Shown: piece after piece, positions 25,707 to 35,629 of the stretch
Layout: each line of letters starts with the position of its first letter
How positions within the stretch are numbered: position 1 is the first letter of the stretch
Assembly: GCF_015390235.1 (NCBI RefSeq)
Contig: NZ_VUOH01000004.1
Coordinates: forward strand, 124,001-188,000
DNA from: Quadrisphaera sp. INWT6
GTDB lineage: Bacteria > Actinomycetota > Actinomycetes > Actinomycetales > Quadrisphaeraceae
DNA length: 64,000 nucleotides
Direction: 5' to 3'
The notes under the pieces: generated by a model
What the model was told of the DNA's origin: nothing
Databases searched by the model: none
Seen by the model: only the letters and a program-made list of their open reading frames with translations
Program-made: the position numbers and the translations under genes

Positions 25707-28700
25707 TCAGCCGGCACCCGCCTGGCGGAGCACCCCGACGAACGCTCCGAGGGCCACCAGACCCTCCGTCGTCGTCGGGGTGATGGAGCGCAGCTCGGGG
25801 GAGTGCACCAGGTGCGCCGCCCACATCGCCCGGCTCACCGCCACGTTGAGGCGGTTGCGGGAGAGCAGGAACTCCACCCCGCGGGGCAGGTCCTCGCCGC
25901 TGGAGGTGGCCATCGAGACGATGACGACGGCGGCCTCGCGGCCCTGGAACCTGTCGACGGTGCCGACCTGCACGCCCTCGTGGCCGGCGTCGGCCAGCGC
26001 GGCGCGGATGAGCGCCACCTGCCGGTTGAAGGGGGCGACGACGAGCACGTCCTCATCGGTCACCGGCCGCGGACCGCCGGTCGGGCCGGGGCCCTCGTCC
26101 CAGAGCCGCCCCACGACGTCGCGGACGAGCGCGACGACGTGCGCCGCCTCCTCGGTCGACGACGTGCGGTTGTCGCGGTGGTCGACGGCAGCGAGGTGCA
26201 CGCCCGGCACCACGCCCTCCAGCGAGCGCAGCGCCGTGCGCGGGTGCGCCTCCAGCACCCCCTCGTACTGCAGCCGCGACACGGGCTCGCAGACGTCGGC
26301 GTGCATCCGCCAGGTGACGTCGAGCAGGTAGCCGGCCTCCGGGGGCACCAGGGCCGCCTCGCCGAGCAGGTGGCGCAGCGCGGAGACGTCGACGGGCTCG
26401 GGGTGGGTGCCCTGGCAGACCTGCGGCAGCTGCTGGGGGTCACCCAGCAGCAGCACGCGATCGGCCGCCGACCCCGCCACCAGGGCGTCGACGAGGGCGA
26501 ACTGCCCGGCCTCGTCGACGACGAGCAGGTCGAGGTGCTGCGACCGGATGCCGGACTGCGCGAAGGTCCACGACGTGCCGCCGAGCACGCACCCGCCGGT
26601 CTGGGAGGCCAGCCACGCGTCGGGCTTCGCGGGGCGCTCCCACGGGGTGGTGTCGCGCTCGTCACCGTCCTGCTTCGGCTTGGCCACCGGGAGCGCCGCA
26701 CCTCCACGGGCGGCGTCGACGGCGACGACGCGCTCCAGCAGGTTCTCCACCACCTGGTGGCTCTGCGCGACGACGCCGATCCGCCACCCCTGGGCCGCCA
26801 GCTGCGCGATGACGCGGGAGCCGACGTGGGTCTTGCCGGTGCCGGGCGGGCCCTGGAGGGCGAGCACGTCGTTCCCCATCGCCTCCAGCGCGGCCACGAC
26901 GTCGGCGGCGGTGTCGTCGGTGCGGGGCAGGGAGCCCGGGCTCACCGCGAGCGAGGGGCGCCGGCGCAGCAGGAGCCTCCACCACGCGGTGTCGAGCAGG
27001 TCGGGCTGGTCGAGACCGCGGCCGTCGTCCAGGGCGTCGAGCAGTGCCCGGGCGAGGTCGACGACGACGGCCTCCTTGCCCTTGGTGGCCGGGGGAGCGC
27101 TCGGCAGCAGCGCCACCGGCAGCTCGGGCCACCCGGGGGCGCCCTGCGCCGCGCGCTCGTCGACGACGACCCGGCCCCTGCCGCCGGCCCCGTCCAGCGG
27201 CTCCCACGAGGCGGGCCCGCAGCGGGGGTGCGTGCCGCGGCCACCGTCTGCGGTGGGCTGGGTGCCCTCCGGGCCCGGGGCCGCGTAGACGGCGAAGGGG
27301 CTGCGGCCGAGCCGCGCGACGTCGCCGGCGGTGGAGCTGGTCAGGGCCGTCACCGTGCGCCGCAGCGAACGCCCGCGCGGGGGCTTGGCCCACTCGTCGG
27401 CGCTGGCGCGCTCCAGCACCACGACGCCGTCGTCGTGCTCCAGCTCGTCCAGCGGCGTGCGGAGCCGCTCGAAGTGCTCCCACCAGAACGGCTTGTGCTC
27501 GCGGGAGTAGTAGCCGAGCGCCGCCGCGAGCAGGGCCCTCGCCTGGTCGAGCTCCGTGCGGTCGTGGTCGGGGACGCCCGCGAGCAGCCGCGCCACCAGG
27601 CCCCTCACCTCGGCGCCGGGCTCTTCGACCTCGTCAGGACCTCCCGCCGCCGTCAGCGCGCCGTCCGCCGGGGTGCCGGCGCCGTCGTCGTCCAGCGGCG
27701 GAGCGAGGACCGCCGGGGCGCGCCCCACCAGGGAGAGCAGCCAGTGGTGGAGGCGGCGGGTGCTCTCGCAGTCGTAGGCGTTGTAGTCGCGGATGGCCTC
27801 CAGCACCACGGCGGCGTCGTCGACCAGGCCGCGCGCCGTCAGGGCCGCGTACCGCTCGTACTGGACGATCGAGTCGCCGGCGTTGGTGACGTCGCCCTCG
27901 CGCAGGTCGGCGCCCATGTAGATCGGCTCGAGCTTCTTGATGGAGTACGAGGTCGCCGAGACCCGCACCGAGGCGCGGACCACGGCGAACAGGTCGACGA
28001 GGCGCCCGTCGCGCAGCAGCTGGTCGACCTCCGCCTCGCGGGTCTGGTGGCGCACCGCGAGCGCGAGCAGCGCGGTCCGCTCGTAGGCGGCGTAGTGGTA
28101 GACGTGCATGCCCGGGTTCCGCGCGGCGGCCGAGGTGAAGGTGTCGACCACCGCCTCGAACGCGGTCCTCTCCTCCGCGCGGCGGTGCGCCCAGTGCGCG
28201 GTGAAGGCGCCGGAGGCGTCGGTGATCCCGTGCAGGTACTCCAGGCCCTCGCCCGCGGCGGCGAAGGGGTCTCCCTCGATGTCGTAGTACAGGTCGCCGG
28301 CGTCGGGCTCGGGCAGGTGGTCGAGCGGCGCGGCGTCGTGGACGACGTGCAGCGGCGGGGCTGCCCTCCGGCTGCCGCTCACCGCGCACCTGCAGCGCGG
28401 CCTGCGCCCGCAGGCGCTCGAAGGTGCCGCGTCCCATGCCCTGCGGGCGCTGCGCGTCGGTGGCGGTGGCGAGCGCGTCGACGGTGCCCGCCCCCGCCTC
28501 GCGGAGGCGGTGCACCTGGTCGCGGCGGATGCCCGCCACCAGGCTGAGGTCGCGCGCGTCCTCGCGGCCGGTGGCGCAGTGCGGGGACCAGACGCAGGTG
28601 TCGCAGGCGGGCCGGGCGTCGGCCCACGCCGGCTCCGGCACCGCGGCCTCGCCGGCCTGCTGCGCGAGCACGCGCTCGCGGTACTCGGCGACCAGGGGGA

Positions 28701-29355
28701 GCAGGTCGGCGGCGGAGACGGACTCGATGACGCCCGTGCCCAGCCACAGGTGGACCTTCCTGGGCGGGGGCTGCCCCAGGCCGACGAGCGCGTCGGCGTA
28801 GGCCGCCGCCTGCAGCACCGCGGAGGGCCGGGCGGTGCGGGCGAGCTTGGCGTCGACGGGCTCGTAGCGGCGCCGTCCGGTGGCCTCGTCGAGCAGCGGC
28901 TCGCCGGTGACGAGGTCGATGCTGGTGAGGAAGTCGGCGTAGCCGAGGAACCCGCCGGGTCCGCCGCCGGCGGGCGGGACGACGAGCGCGGCCTGGTAGA
29001 CCACGTCGACCTGGGCCTCCAGCGCGGCGCGCGTCAGCCCGCCGGCGGTGCGGACGGCGTCGTCGCCCAGACCCGGCGCGGCGATCTCGACCAGCTCGCC
29101 GCCGCGGCGCGTCACGAGGGCGCGCAGGGCCTCCAGCGCCTCGCGCTCGTGGACCAGCCCGTGCTGCGCCACGAGGTCGAGCGAGCCGTCGGCGGGCACG
29201 GCCGGGCGGGGCAGGACGCCGGAGGTCGCGGCGTGCTCCAGGCGCAGGCGGTGGTCGCACTCCAGGACCGCGAGCAGGTCGCGCGGGGAGTGCCACCAGG
29301 CGCCACCGGCAGAGCTGGCCCCGCCGTCGTCGTCGTGCCCGGCTGCTCGCCGCAT
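25707..29355 (-). pseudogene. TM0106-family RecB-like nuclease fused to a UPF1-like helicase, one-base frameshift
   Basis: ATG 29355 follows GGGAGG. Residues 1-330: Cas4/RecB-like part (WHSPRDLLAVLECDHRLRLE, PVDAKLARTARPS, and a Cys cluster ACDTCVWSPHC), then a helix-hairpin. At about 28363 a run of four C's should be three; after that comes an RNase H-like segment (LYYDIEGDPF, YNAYDCESTRRLHHWL) and a superfamily-1 helicase: Walker A LQGPPGTGKTHVGS, DEAGQFALVDA, GDPQQLPQV, VGTVDRFQGREAAVVIVSM, RNRLNVAVSRA. About 1,215 residues when corrected. Proteins of this architecture are thought to process DNA or RNA ends; role unproven. Confidence 0.8.
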
Positions 29356-29528
29356 GCGCTGCCTCCCGTGCCGTGGTGCTGCTGTCGTGCCGACGGTCGT
29401 CCCGTGGGTCCTGGGCAGTGTGGAGGACGGGTCTGACACGTCGTGCGCACGCGGGCGTGTCCTGCTGGCCTTCCGGCGTCCGGTGCCGTACCTGTGGAGG
29501 ACCCACCCGTCAGAGAGGACGCCGTCCC

Positions 29529-30290
29529 GTGTTCGACTCGCAGTCACGACCCCGTGAGCTGCTCAGCCGCCGCGCGGCCTCGGCCGCCTGCGGTGAGGTG
29601 CTGTGGGCGGCCCTGGCCGACCCCGCCGCCCGCACCGCGCCGCCCGCCCCGGGCCCCGACGCGCCGCGCGCCGACCACACCGACCACTGGTCTCCGCTGC
29701 TCGCGCTGACCCTCGCGGTGCTCGGCTGGAGCCGGCCCGACGTCGGCGTGGCCCGGTGGCTGGCCGAGGGGATGCGGCGCGACGACATCCCGCTGGACCT
29801 GCTCGCCTCCTGGTACGGCCCGCGCGCCGAGGCGCTGGTCGCCTGGAGCCGCGCCTCCAGCGCGCTGGCCGACCACGCGACCCGCCTCAGCGACGAGCTG
29901 CGCCTGCCCGTCCCGGTGGGGCGCGTGCCGATCGCCGTCCACGACGAGCACTACCCGGGCATCTCGGGCGCCGGGTACGACGACCTCCACCTCGGGCGCG
30001 TGCCCGACCAGCTCTCCGGCCCCACGCTGGACGACGGCGAGCTGACCGTCACCCGGGTGCCCGGGGGCGAGGAGGCGGTGCTGCAGCTGGAGGACTACCC
30101 CGGCTGGTACCGCCTGCTCCACGAGAAGGCCGGTGAGCTGCGGATGCCCCCGCCGGGGCAGGAGCGGCGCATCGAGGTGGTCGTGGCACCGCTGGGCTCC
30201 CTCGGGGTGTTCCGGCGCTCGCCGCTGACGGGCCGCTGGCACGCGACCAGCGAGGCGGCGCACCGCCTCGGCTGGCCCACGCTGCGCTGA
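29529..30290 (+). CDS. Hypothetical protein
   Basis: 253 residues from GTG 29529, with AGAGGA 12 nt before. Mixed helix and strand content; an HWSPLLALTLAVLGWSRPDVGVARWL helix region, then an acidic domain VPIAVHDEHYPGISGAGYDDLHLGRV, VLQLEDYPGWYRLLHEKAGELRM and RIEVVVAPLGSLGVFRRSPLTGRWH. It reads as a soluble protein with a conserved C-terminal beta-rich domain, but I recognise no family. It is divergent from the nuclease-helicase gene; the 173-bp gap has no clear promoter box. Confidence 0.6.
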   Translation: MFDSQSRPRELLSRRAASAACGEVLWAALADPAARTAPPAPGPDAPRADHTDHWSPLLALTLAVLGWSRPDVGVARWLAEGMRRDDIPLDLLASWYGPRAEALVAWSRASSALADHATRLSDELRLPVPVGRVPIAVHDEHYPGISGAGYDDLHLGRVPDQLSGPTLDDGELTVTRVPGGEEAVLQLEDYPGWYRLLHEKAGELRMPPPGQERRIEVVVAPLGSLGVFRRSPLTGRWHATSEAAHRLGWPTLR

Positions 30291-30313
30291 GCCCCTGCGC
30301 TGACCCCGGGGGG

Positions 30314-31110
30314 TCAGATGGCGCAGCCGTCGGGGCCGCAGGCCTCGCCGTCGGCCGAGGTCGTCCCCGCGCCCGTCATCACCAGCTGCGGGGTGCGCTC
30401 GGACCAGGCGCGCTGCAGCGCGCCCAGCAGCACGTCGGGCGACTGCGCGCCGGAGACGCCGTACTTCCTGTCGATGACGAAGAACGGCACCCCGGTGATG
30501 CCCAGCGCCGAGGCCTCGGCCTCCTCGGACCGGACGTCGTCGACGTAGCGGCCCTCGGCGAGCACCGCGGCGACCTCGTCGGCGTCCAGCCCGGCCTCGA
30601 CGGCGAGGCGCTGCAGCACGGCGCGGTCACCGACGGCCTCGCCCTCGGTGAAGTAGGCGCGCAGCAGCCGCTCCTTCACGGCGCCCTGCAGCTCGGGGCC
30701 ACCGCGCTCCAGCGCGAGGTGGATGACCTGGTGGGCGTCGACGGTGTTGGCCTTCACCGCCCTGTCGAAGCGCAGCTCGACCCCTTCAGCGGCGGCCGTC
30801 TCGGTCATCGACGAGACCATCTCGCGCCCGCGCTCGACGCCGGTGCCGTACTTGGCCGACAGGCGCTGGGCGTAGTCGTCGGGGCCGACCTGCGTGCCCT
30901 CGGGGTGCGACGAGGCGTTCTGGTCGAGCTCGAAGGCCTTCCAGGTGACCTCGACGTCACCGGCGTGCTCGAAGCGGCCGAGCGCCGCCTCGAAGCGGCG
31001 CTTGCCGACGTAGCACCACGGGCACACGACGTCGGACCAGATCTCGACCTGGAGGGGGCTGTTCTTCGGGGGCGTCTTCGGGGGCGTCGTCGGGGCGTCG
31101 TCTGGGGCAC
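30314..31110 (-). CDS. FrnE-like DsbA-family oxidoreductase (start needs a frame correction)
   Basis: Thioredoxin fold with the CPWC active site (VEIWSDVVCPWCYVGKRRFE), long helical insert, cis-Pro loop GITGVPFFVID and a Cys-bearing tail (EACGPDGCAI), as in FrnE. Members are disulphide isomerases or dithiol oxidoreductases. Directly readable starts fall inside the first strand (GTG 31027), too late. Upstream codons stay open but without a start; a Thr/Pro repeat shows CCCC in one unit and CCCCC in the next, and adding a C at 31092-31095 joins GTG 31110 to the fold. The indel is my inference. Confidence 0.75.
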
Positions 31111-31179
31111 GGCCAGGGCAACGCCCGGGGGAGCCGCGCCTCTTCCCGGGCCGTCCGGCGGGCAGGGCAGGATCGGGGG

Positions 31180-32196
31180 GTGCTCACCGACCTGCCGCTC
31201 GAGCAGCTCCAGACCCGCACCCCCGACCACCGCGACCCCGAGGGGCTGCACGAGTTCTGGGACTCCACCCTCGCGCAGGCGCGCGACGCCGGGGGCGACG
31301 TCGTCGTCGAGCCCGTGGCGACGCCGCTGCGCACCGTCGACGTGTACGACGTGACCTTCCCCGGCTTCGCCGGCCAGCCCGTCAAGGCGTGGCTGCGGGT
31401 GCCCGCGGGGGCCCTGGAGCGGGCCGAGCGCGGGGAGCGGCTGCCGGCGGTCGTGCAGTACGTCGGGTACGGGGGCGGCCGCGGCGAGGCCGCCGAGAAC
31501 CTGCTGGTCGCCAGCAGCGGCTTCGCCCACCTGCACATGGACACCCGCGGCCAGGGGTCGGTGTGGAGCTCCGGGAGCACCCCCGACCCGGGCACCGGTG
31601 ACCCGGCGAGCCTCGGCGCCCAGCACCCGGGCTTCATGACCCGCGGCATCACCTCGCCCGAGACCCACTACTACCGCCGCATGTTCACCGACGCCGCCCG
31701 CGCCGTCGACGCCGCGCGCACCCTGGCCGTGGTCGACCCGGCCCGGGTCGCGGTCATGGGCGGCAGCCAGGGCGGGGCGTGCGCCATCGCCGTCGCCGGG
31801 CTCGTGCCCGACGTCGCCGCCGTCGTCGCGCACGTGCCCTTCCTGTGCGAGATCCGACGGGCGCTGGTCATCACCGACGCCGACCCGTTCGCCGAGGTGC
31901 GGCGCTACCTCGCGGTGCACCGCGACCAGGTCGACGCCGTGCACCGGACCCTCGACTTCATCGACGGCGTGGGCTTCGCGCGCCGCGCCACGGCCCCGGC
32001 GAGGTTCACCGCGGCGCTGATGGACGCCGTGGTCCCGCCGTCCGGCCCGTTCGCGGCGCACGCGGCGTGGGGCGAGAGCGCCGGCGAGCGCGAGGTGACC
32101 AAGGAGATCCAGGTGTGGCCGTACAACGGCCACGAGGGCGGCGGCCCCGTCGACGAGGTGGCCGCGGTGGAGTTCATCGCCCGCCACCTGGGCTGA
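31180..32196 (+). CDS. Acetyl xylan esterase (AXE1)/cephalosporin-C deacetylase family
   Basis: 338 residues, GTG start with a weak CAGGAT box 6 nt before it. The carbohydrate esterase 7 pattern is complete: RGQGS, HYYRRMFTDAARAVDAAR, nucleophile Ser in GGSQGG (near residue 194), Asp in the LMDAVVPPSGPFAAH loop and His in YNGHEGGG. These cytoplasmic enzymes deacetylate xylo-oligosaccharides and related sugars; no signal peptide is seen. The gene faces the FrnE-like gene and is followed by a 64-bp palindromic element. Confidence 0.9.
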   Translation: MLTDLPLEQLQTRTPDHRDPEGLHEFWDSTLAQARDAGGDVVVEPVATPLRTVDVYDVTFPGFAGQPVKAWLRVPAGALERAERGERLPAVVQYVGYGGGRGEAAENLLVASSGFAHLHMDTRGQGSVWSSGSTPDPGTGDPASLGAQHPGFMTRGITSPETHYYRRMFTDAARAVDAARTLAVVDPARVAVMGGSQGGACAIAVAGLVPDVAAVVAHVPFLCEIRRALVITDADPFAEVRRYLAVHRDQVDAVHRTLDFIDGVGFARRATAPARFTAALMDAVVPPSGPFAAHAAWGESAGEREVTKEIQVWPYNGHEGGGPVDEVAAVEFIARHLG

Positions 32197-32230
32197 GGCG
32201 GCTGACGGGCTGACGGAGCCGTGAGCGCCG

Positions 32231-32294
32231 GCTCCTGAGATGGGCCCCTTCGGAGTGACGGAGCCGTCACGGCGAAGGGGCGCATCTCAGGAGC
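32231..32294. repeat. 64-bp palindromic intergenic element, copy A
   Basis: A near-perfect hairpin: GCTCCTGAGATG-g-GCCCCTTC pairs with GAAGGGGC-g-CATCTCAGGAGC, and inside it GTGACGG pairs with CCGTCAC. Its length equals that of two elements at 59380-59443 and 59526-59589, and most positions match them. It lies between the esterase and the next gene. It may act as a terminator or be a REP-like element. Confidence 0.75.
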
Positions 32295-32339
32295 ACCGGG
32301 TGGAGCGGCCGCCGCCGGGTACAGCCGACCTGAGGAGCG

Positions 32340-33167
32340 TTGACGACGGGAGCAGCGGTGGCAGAGCAGACGGTCCACGAGGCGGTCCGGCGGACGGCGC
32401 GGAAGACGGCGGTGGTCACGGGTGCCGGGTCGGAGCGGGGGATCGGCCGGGCGGTGGCGCACCGGCTCGCCCGCGACGGGTGGAGCCTGCTGCTCCTCGA
32501 CGTCGACGGCGAGGGGGTCCGACGGCGGGCCGAGGAGCTGGCCGGCGAGCTGGCCGAGGGCGCCTCGGCGCTGGGGCTCGCGTGCGACGTCACCTCGCCC
32601 GACGCCCTGGCGGCGGCCTTCACCGCTGCGTTCGAGGGCGAGAGCCCGCCGCTCCCGCCGGTGGCGGGGCTGGCGAACCTCGCCGGCATCCCGAGCCCGA
32701 CGCCGCTGCTGGACGTCACCGTCGCCGAGTGGGACCGGGTCATGGCGGTCAACGCCACCGGCTCGCTGCTGCTGGTGCAGGCGGCCGGACGGCGCATGGT
32801 CGCTGCGGGCCACGGGCGCATCGTGCTCACGTCGTCGGTGACGGCGCTCGACGGCGGTGGCACGTTCTCGAAGTCCGCCTACGCCGCCGCCAAGGCAGCG
32901 GTGCTCGGCCTCGCCCGCGGTGCCGCCCGCGAGCTCGGGCCGCACGGCGTGACGGTGAACGCGCTGGTCCCGGGGCCGGTGGACACCGACATCATGGGCG
33001 GCGCCCTCGACGACGAGCGCAAGGCCCGCATGTCGGCCGGCATCCCCGTGGGGCGCGTCGGTCAGCCCGCCGACATGGCCGAGGCGGTGGCGTTCCTGCT
33101 CTCCGATGGTGCCGGCTTCGTCAACGGGACGACGTTCAGCGTCGACGGCGGCATGCACATGCACTGA
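32340..33167 (+). CDS. SDR-family oxidoreductase (3-oxoacyl-ACP reductase-like)
   Basis: 275 residues from a TTG that follows GAGGAG; GTG 32358 is an alternative. Cofactor loop TGAGSERGIG, LANLAGI, catalytic Ser in TSSVTAL and YAAAK, and a C-terminal NGTTFSVDGG typical of classical FabG-like SDRs. It should reduce or oxidise a small carbonyl/alcohol with NAD(P). A large hairpin follows it. Confidence 0.88.
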   Translation: MTTGAAVAEQTVHEAVRRTARKTAVVTGAGSERGIGRAVAHRLARDGWSLLLLDVDGEGVRRRAEELAGELAEGASALGLACDVTSPDALAAAFTAAFEGESPPLPPVAGLANLAGIPSPTPLLDVTVAEWDRVMAVNATGSLLLVQAAGRRMVAAGHGRIVLTSSVTALDGGGTFSKSAYAAAKAAVLGLARGAARELGPHGVTVNALVPGPVDTDIMGGALDDERKARMSAGIPVGRVGQPADMAEAVAFLLSDGAGFVNGTTFSVDGGMHMH

Positions 33168-33190
33168 CCCGGGACGCCCTCCGAGCCGAC

Positions 33191-33252
33191 GGGGAGGTGT
33201 CGACCCCGTCGAGAGGGCTGTGGAGGTCCGTCGAAGGGTCCGACACCTCCCC
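33191..33252. terminator. Large bidirectional hairpin
   Basis: GGGGAGGTGTCG pairs perfectly with CGACACCTCCCC (12 bp) around a 38-nt loop, between convergent genes. The flanks repeat CCCGTCGA/TCGAAGGG half sites, also seen at 33727-33742, so it may be a mobile palindromic repeat acting as terminator. Confidence 0.5.
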
Positions 33253-33292
33253 GCCGGCACGTGCGTCCCTGGTCCGGCGCCGTCTGGCGAGG

Positions 33293-33712
33293 TCAGGCGA
33301 GCACGTCGCCCCAGTGCACGTCGGCCACCGCCATCAGCACGACGGAGCCGTCGTCCGACACCCAGGCCGAGAGGTGCGAGACGCGGTCCTTGCGCCGTCG
33401 CGGCTCAGGGGCCCCCGCGGCCACCAGGCGAGCCACCTGGGAGGCGTCCAGCCAGTCCAGGCCGCAGTACCCGTCGCAGCCGCAGGCGTCCCAGACCACC
33501 TGCGCCCCCTCGACGACCGCAGCGAGCGCGCGGGCGGGGCTGACGTCGTGGGCGATGCGCACGAACTCCCGGCCGGCGGGGTCGACCAGGCGGTCGTGGC
33601 CGACGAGCTGGCCGCGCGGGGGCTCGGACGGTGGTGCCGCGGGAGCGGCGCGCACGGCCCGCACCACCTCGGCGAAGGTCGGCTGCCGGCGCTTCCTGCC
33701 CACGCCGTCCAT
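33293..33712 (-). CDS. Hypothetical protein with Cys-rich centre
   Basis: 139 residues from ATG 33712. The start GRKRRQPTFAEVVRAVRAA is basic; the middle has CGCDGYCGLDWLDASQVARLV, three Cys within eight residues, perhaps a metal site; the end is a beta hairpin (SHLSAWVSDDGSVVLMAVADVHWGDVL). No family recognised. Confidence 0.6.
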   Translation of the reverse strand: MDGVGRKRRQPTFAEVVRAVRAAPAAPPSEPPRGQLVGHDRLVDPAGREFVRIAHDVSPARALAAVVEGAQVVWDACGCDGYCGLDWLDASQVARLVAAGAPEPRRRKDRVSHLSAWVSDDGSVVLMAVADVHWGDVLA

Positions 33713-33775
33713 CGTGCTCAGCGGGGTCGACCCTGTCGAAGGGGTTCTCCGCCGCAGGACGTCACCGCTGCGCGG

Positions 33776-34410
33776 TCAGGTGGTGTGAGCCGTCGCGTCG
33801 AGCTCGACGACCTGTCCCGGGACGTCGAGGCGCTCGACGGCGAGCACGGTGATCATCGGGGTCGCGCCCCCCGTGCGCAGCCGCTGCGCCAGCGCGGCGA
33901 TGCTCGCCCCCCACCGCGTGGGCGTCGGTGGTCCGGACCCGCAGGCGCTCGAGGCCCGACACCGGCACCTGCTGCTCGGCGAGCTGCACCTCGACGTCCT
34001 CGACGGGGAGCGACAGGTCGACCAGCACGCCCTCGCGGGTCGTCACCGACACCCTGCGGACGGTGGTCGAGGCGTTGAGGGCCGTCCACCACCCGGCCCA
34101 GCGCACGGAGGCGCGGTCGACGCAGGCGACGTCCAGGGTGAACGCCGGGTGCCGCCAGACCCGCAGCCCCCAGCGGAACACGCTGAGCTCGACGGCCCCC
34201 TGGCGGACGACGGGGCGCGAGCCGGGTGCGCCCCAGAAGCGGGTGCTGACCGACCGGCAGCCTCGCTCCGCACTCCAGCGACAGCTCCCGACCGTGCTCG
34301 GGCGCCTCCGTCTCGCGGAGGCGTCCGAGCCGCCGGGCGACCTCCAGCCCGACGAGGCTGGCGATGACCGCGCCGACCCCGTGGACGAGGAGGGAGACGA
34401 GGTCTGGCAC
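33776..34410 (-). pseudogene. Unrecognised membrane-anchored protein with two frameshifts
   Basis: GTG 34410 follows GGAGGG. One N-terminal membrane span (LVSLLVHGVGAVIASLVGLEVA), then RELSLEC; near 34272 an extra G shifts the frame, after which STRFWGAPGSRPVVRQGAVELSVFRWGLRVWRHPAFTLDVACVDRASVRWAG continues in the next frame. At 33907-33912 a run of six G's should be five, giving the C-terminus SIAALAQRLRTGGATPMITV. With both corrections it is one protein of about 210 residues: a beta-rich domain of the DUF2550-like kind, membrane anchored. Needs sequence confirmation. Confidence 0.5.
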
Positions 34411-34465
34411 GGGGGTCCCTCCACGCAGTGACCCGGTGTCCACGCCGCCAGCGCCGCCCGGGGGG

Positions 34466-35629
34466 TCAGGTCCAGGCGGACCAGTCGCGCTTGGCGATGG
34501 TGCAGTGCACGCCCTTGACCGCGTCGACGACCTGGCTGACCTCGAAGTCGCCTGCCGCCGACAGGTACGCCAGGGCGACGGCGCGGGGCACCCCGAGGCG
34601 CCCGTGCAGGAAGGCGACGGCGTTGCGCACGGCCTTGCGCATCGCCTCGTCGAGGTCGGGGTCCATGCCGGTCGGGATCCAGTGCGTGGCCGTCTCCACC
34701 ACCGGGGTGGTCAGCGGCCCGACGACGGCGCCGCGCTGGGCCGCCGGCACCACGGTGAGGCGCAGCGTGGCGCGCAGCGAGGCCTCCAGCGCCGTGAGCG
34801 CCACCTCGCCGTTGCCCTGCGCGAAGTGCGGGTCGCCGACGAAGAACAGGGCGCCTTCGACCCCCACCGGCAGGTACAGCGTCGACCCGACGCCGGCGTG
34901 CTTGACGTCGATGTTGCCGCCCTGCTCGTTCGGGGGCACCGAGGGGACGGGGTCCGACGTCGCCAGCGCCGTGCCCATCAGGCCCAGGAACGGGGCGAGG
35001 TCGAACTGCGCCCAGCGCCCCGGTCCGGCGGCGAGGCGGGCGACGTCGCGCCCGCCGTCCCGACCGACGGCGCAGAAGTGGCTGACGGTGCCGTCGGTGA
35101 CCATCCGGTCGAGGTCGCGGGTGGGCGCGGAGTCGTGGTCCTCGGGGAACTCCCCGGCGAGCGCTCCGAAGCCGTGGCGGTTGCTGATCATCCCGTAGGG
35201 CACGCGGCGCTCCAGGCCGAGCACGTCGACCTTGAGCAGGTCGCCGGGCCGGGCGCCGGGGACGCGGACCGGGCCCGTGACCACGTGCGGACCGTCGAGC
35301 GGACCGTTGGCCAGGCCGCTGGCCGCGACGTCGACGGCGTCGCGGAGCACCTCGGCCACCCCGAACTGCGCGAAGTACGCCCGCGGGTCGCGGCCCTGGT
35401 CGCCCATGAGGCCCTCGTGGCTGAGGGCGTCGACGGTGACCGTCTCGCCGTCGGGCACCTCGAGGACGGCCTCGGCGTCCTGGTTCGGCAGCCACCCCCA
35501 CCGGACCTCCTCGGCGCGGGTGGGCAGGTAGTGCTGGCCGTCGACGCGGCCCTCGCCCGGCTGCAGCGCCGCGCCGACCGGGGCAGCGGCGACGTGCGCG
35601 GGGACGTGCGCGGGGACGACGGCGGTCAT
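34466..35629 (-). CDS. Formamidase/acetamidase family amidohydrolase
   Basis: 387 residues. The family pattern GPVRVPGARPGDLLKVDVL, PYGMISNRHGFGALAGEFPED, FLGLMGTALA, GGNIDVKHAGVGSTLYLPVGVEGALFFVGDPHFAQGNGEVALTALE is complete (FmdA_AmdA fold). It hydrolyses formamide, acetamide or similar short amides, releasing ammonia. Its ATG overlaps the RidA stop as ATGA, so it is the last gene of the transport operon starting at 38670 and probably acts on the imported substrate or a product of it. Confidence 0.88.
   Translation of the reverse strand: MTAVVPAHVPAHVAAAPVGAALQPGEGRVDGQHYLPTRAEEVRWGWLPNQDAEAVLEVPDGETVTVDALSHEGLMGDQGRDPRAYFAQFGVAEVLRDAVDVAASGLANGPLDGPHVVTGPVRVPGARPGDLLKVDVLGLERRVPYGMISNRHGFGALAGEFPEDHDSAPTRDLDRMVTDGTVSHFCAVGRDGGRDVARLAAGPGRWAQFDLAPFLGLMGTALATSDPVPSVPPNEQGGNIDVKHAGVGSTLYLPVGVEGALFFVGDPHFAQGNGEVALTALEASLRATLRLTVVPAAQRGAVVGPLTTPVVETATHWIPTGMDPDLDEAMRKAVRNAVAFLHGRLGVPRAVALAYLSAAGDFEVSQVVDAVKGVHCTIAKRDWSAWT

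Noticed and set aside
25803..28547. 914-codon plus-strand frame opposite the nuclease-helicase
   Set aside because: Composition is His/Arg/Gly/Pro-rich without domains; the helicase motifs are on the other strand.
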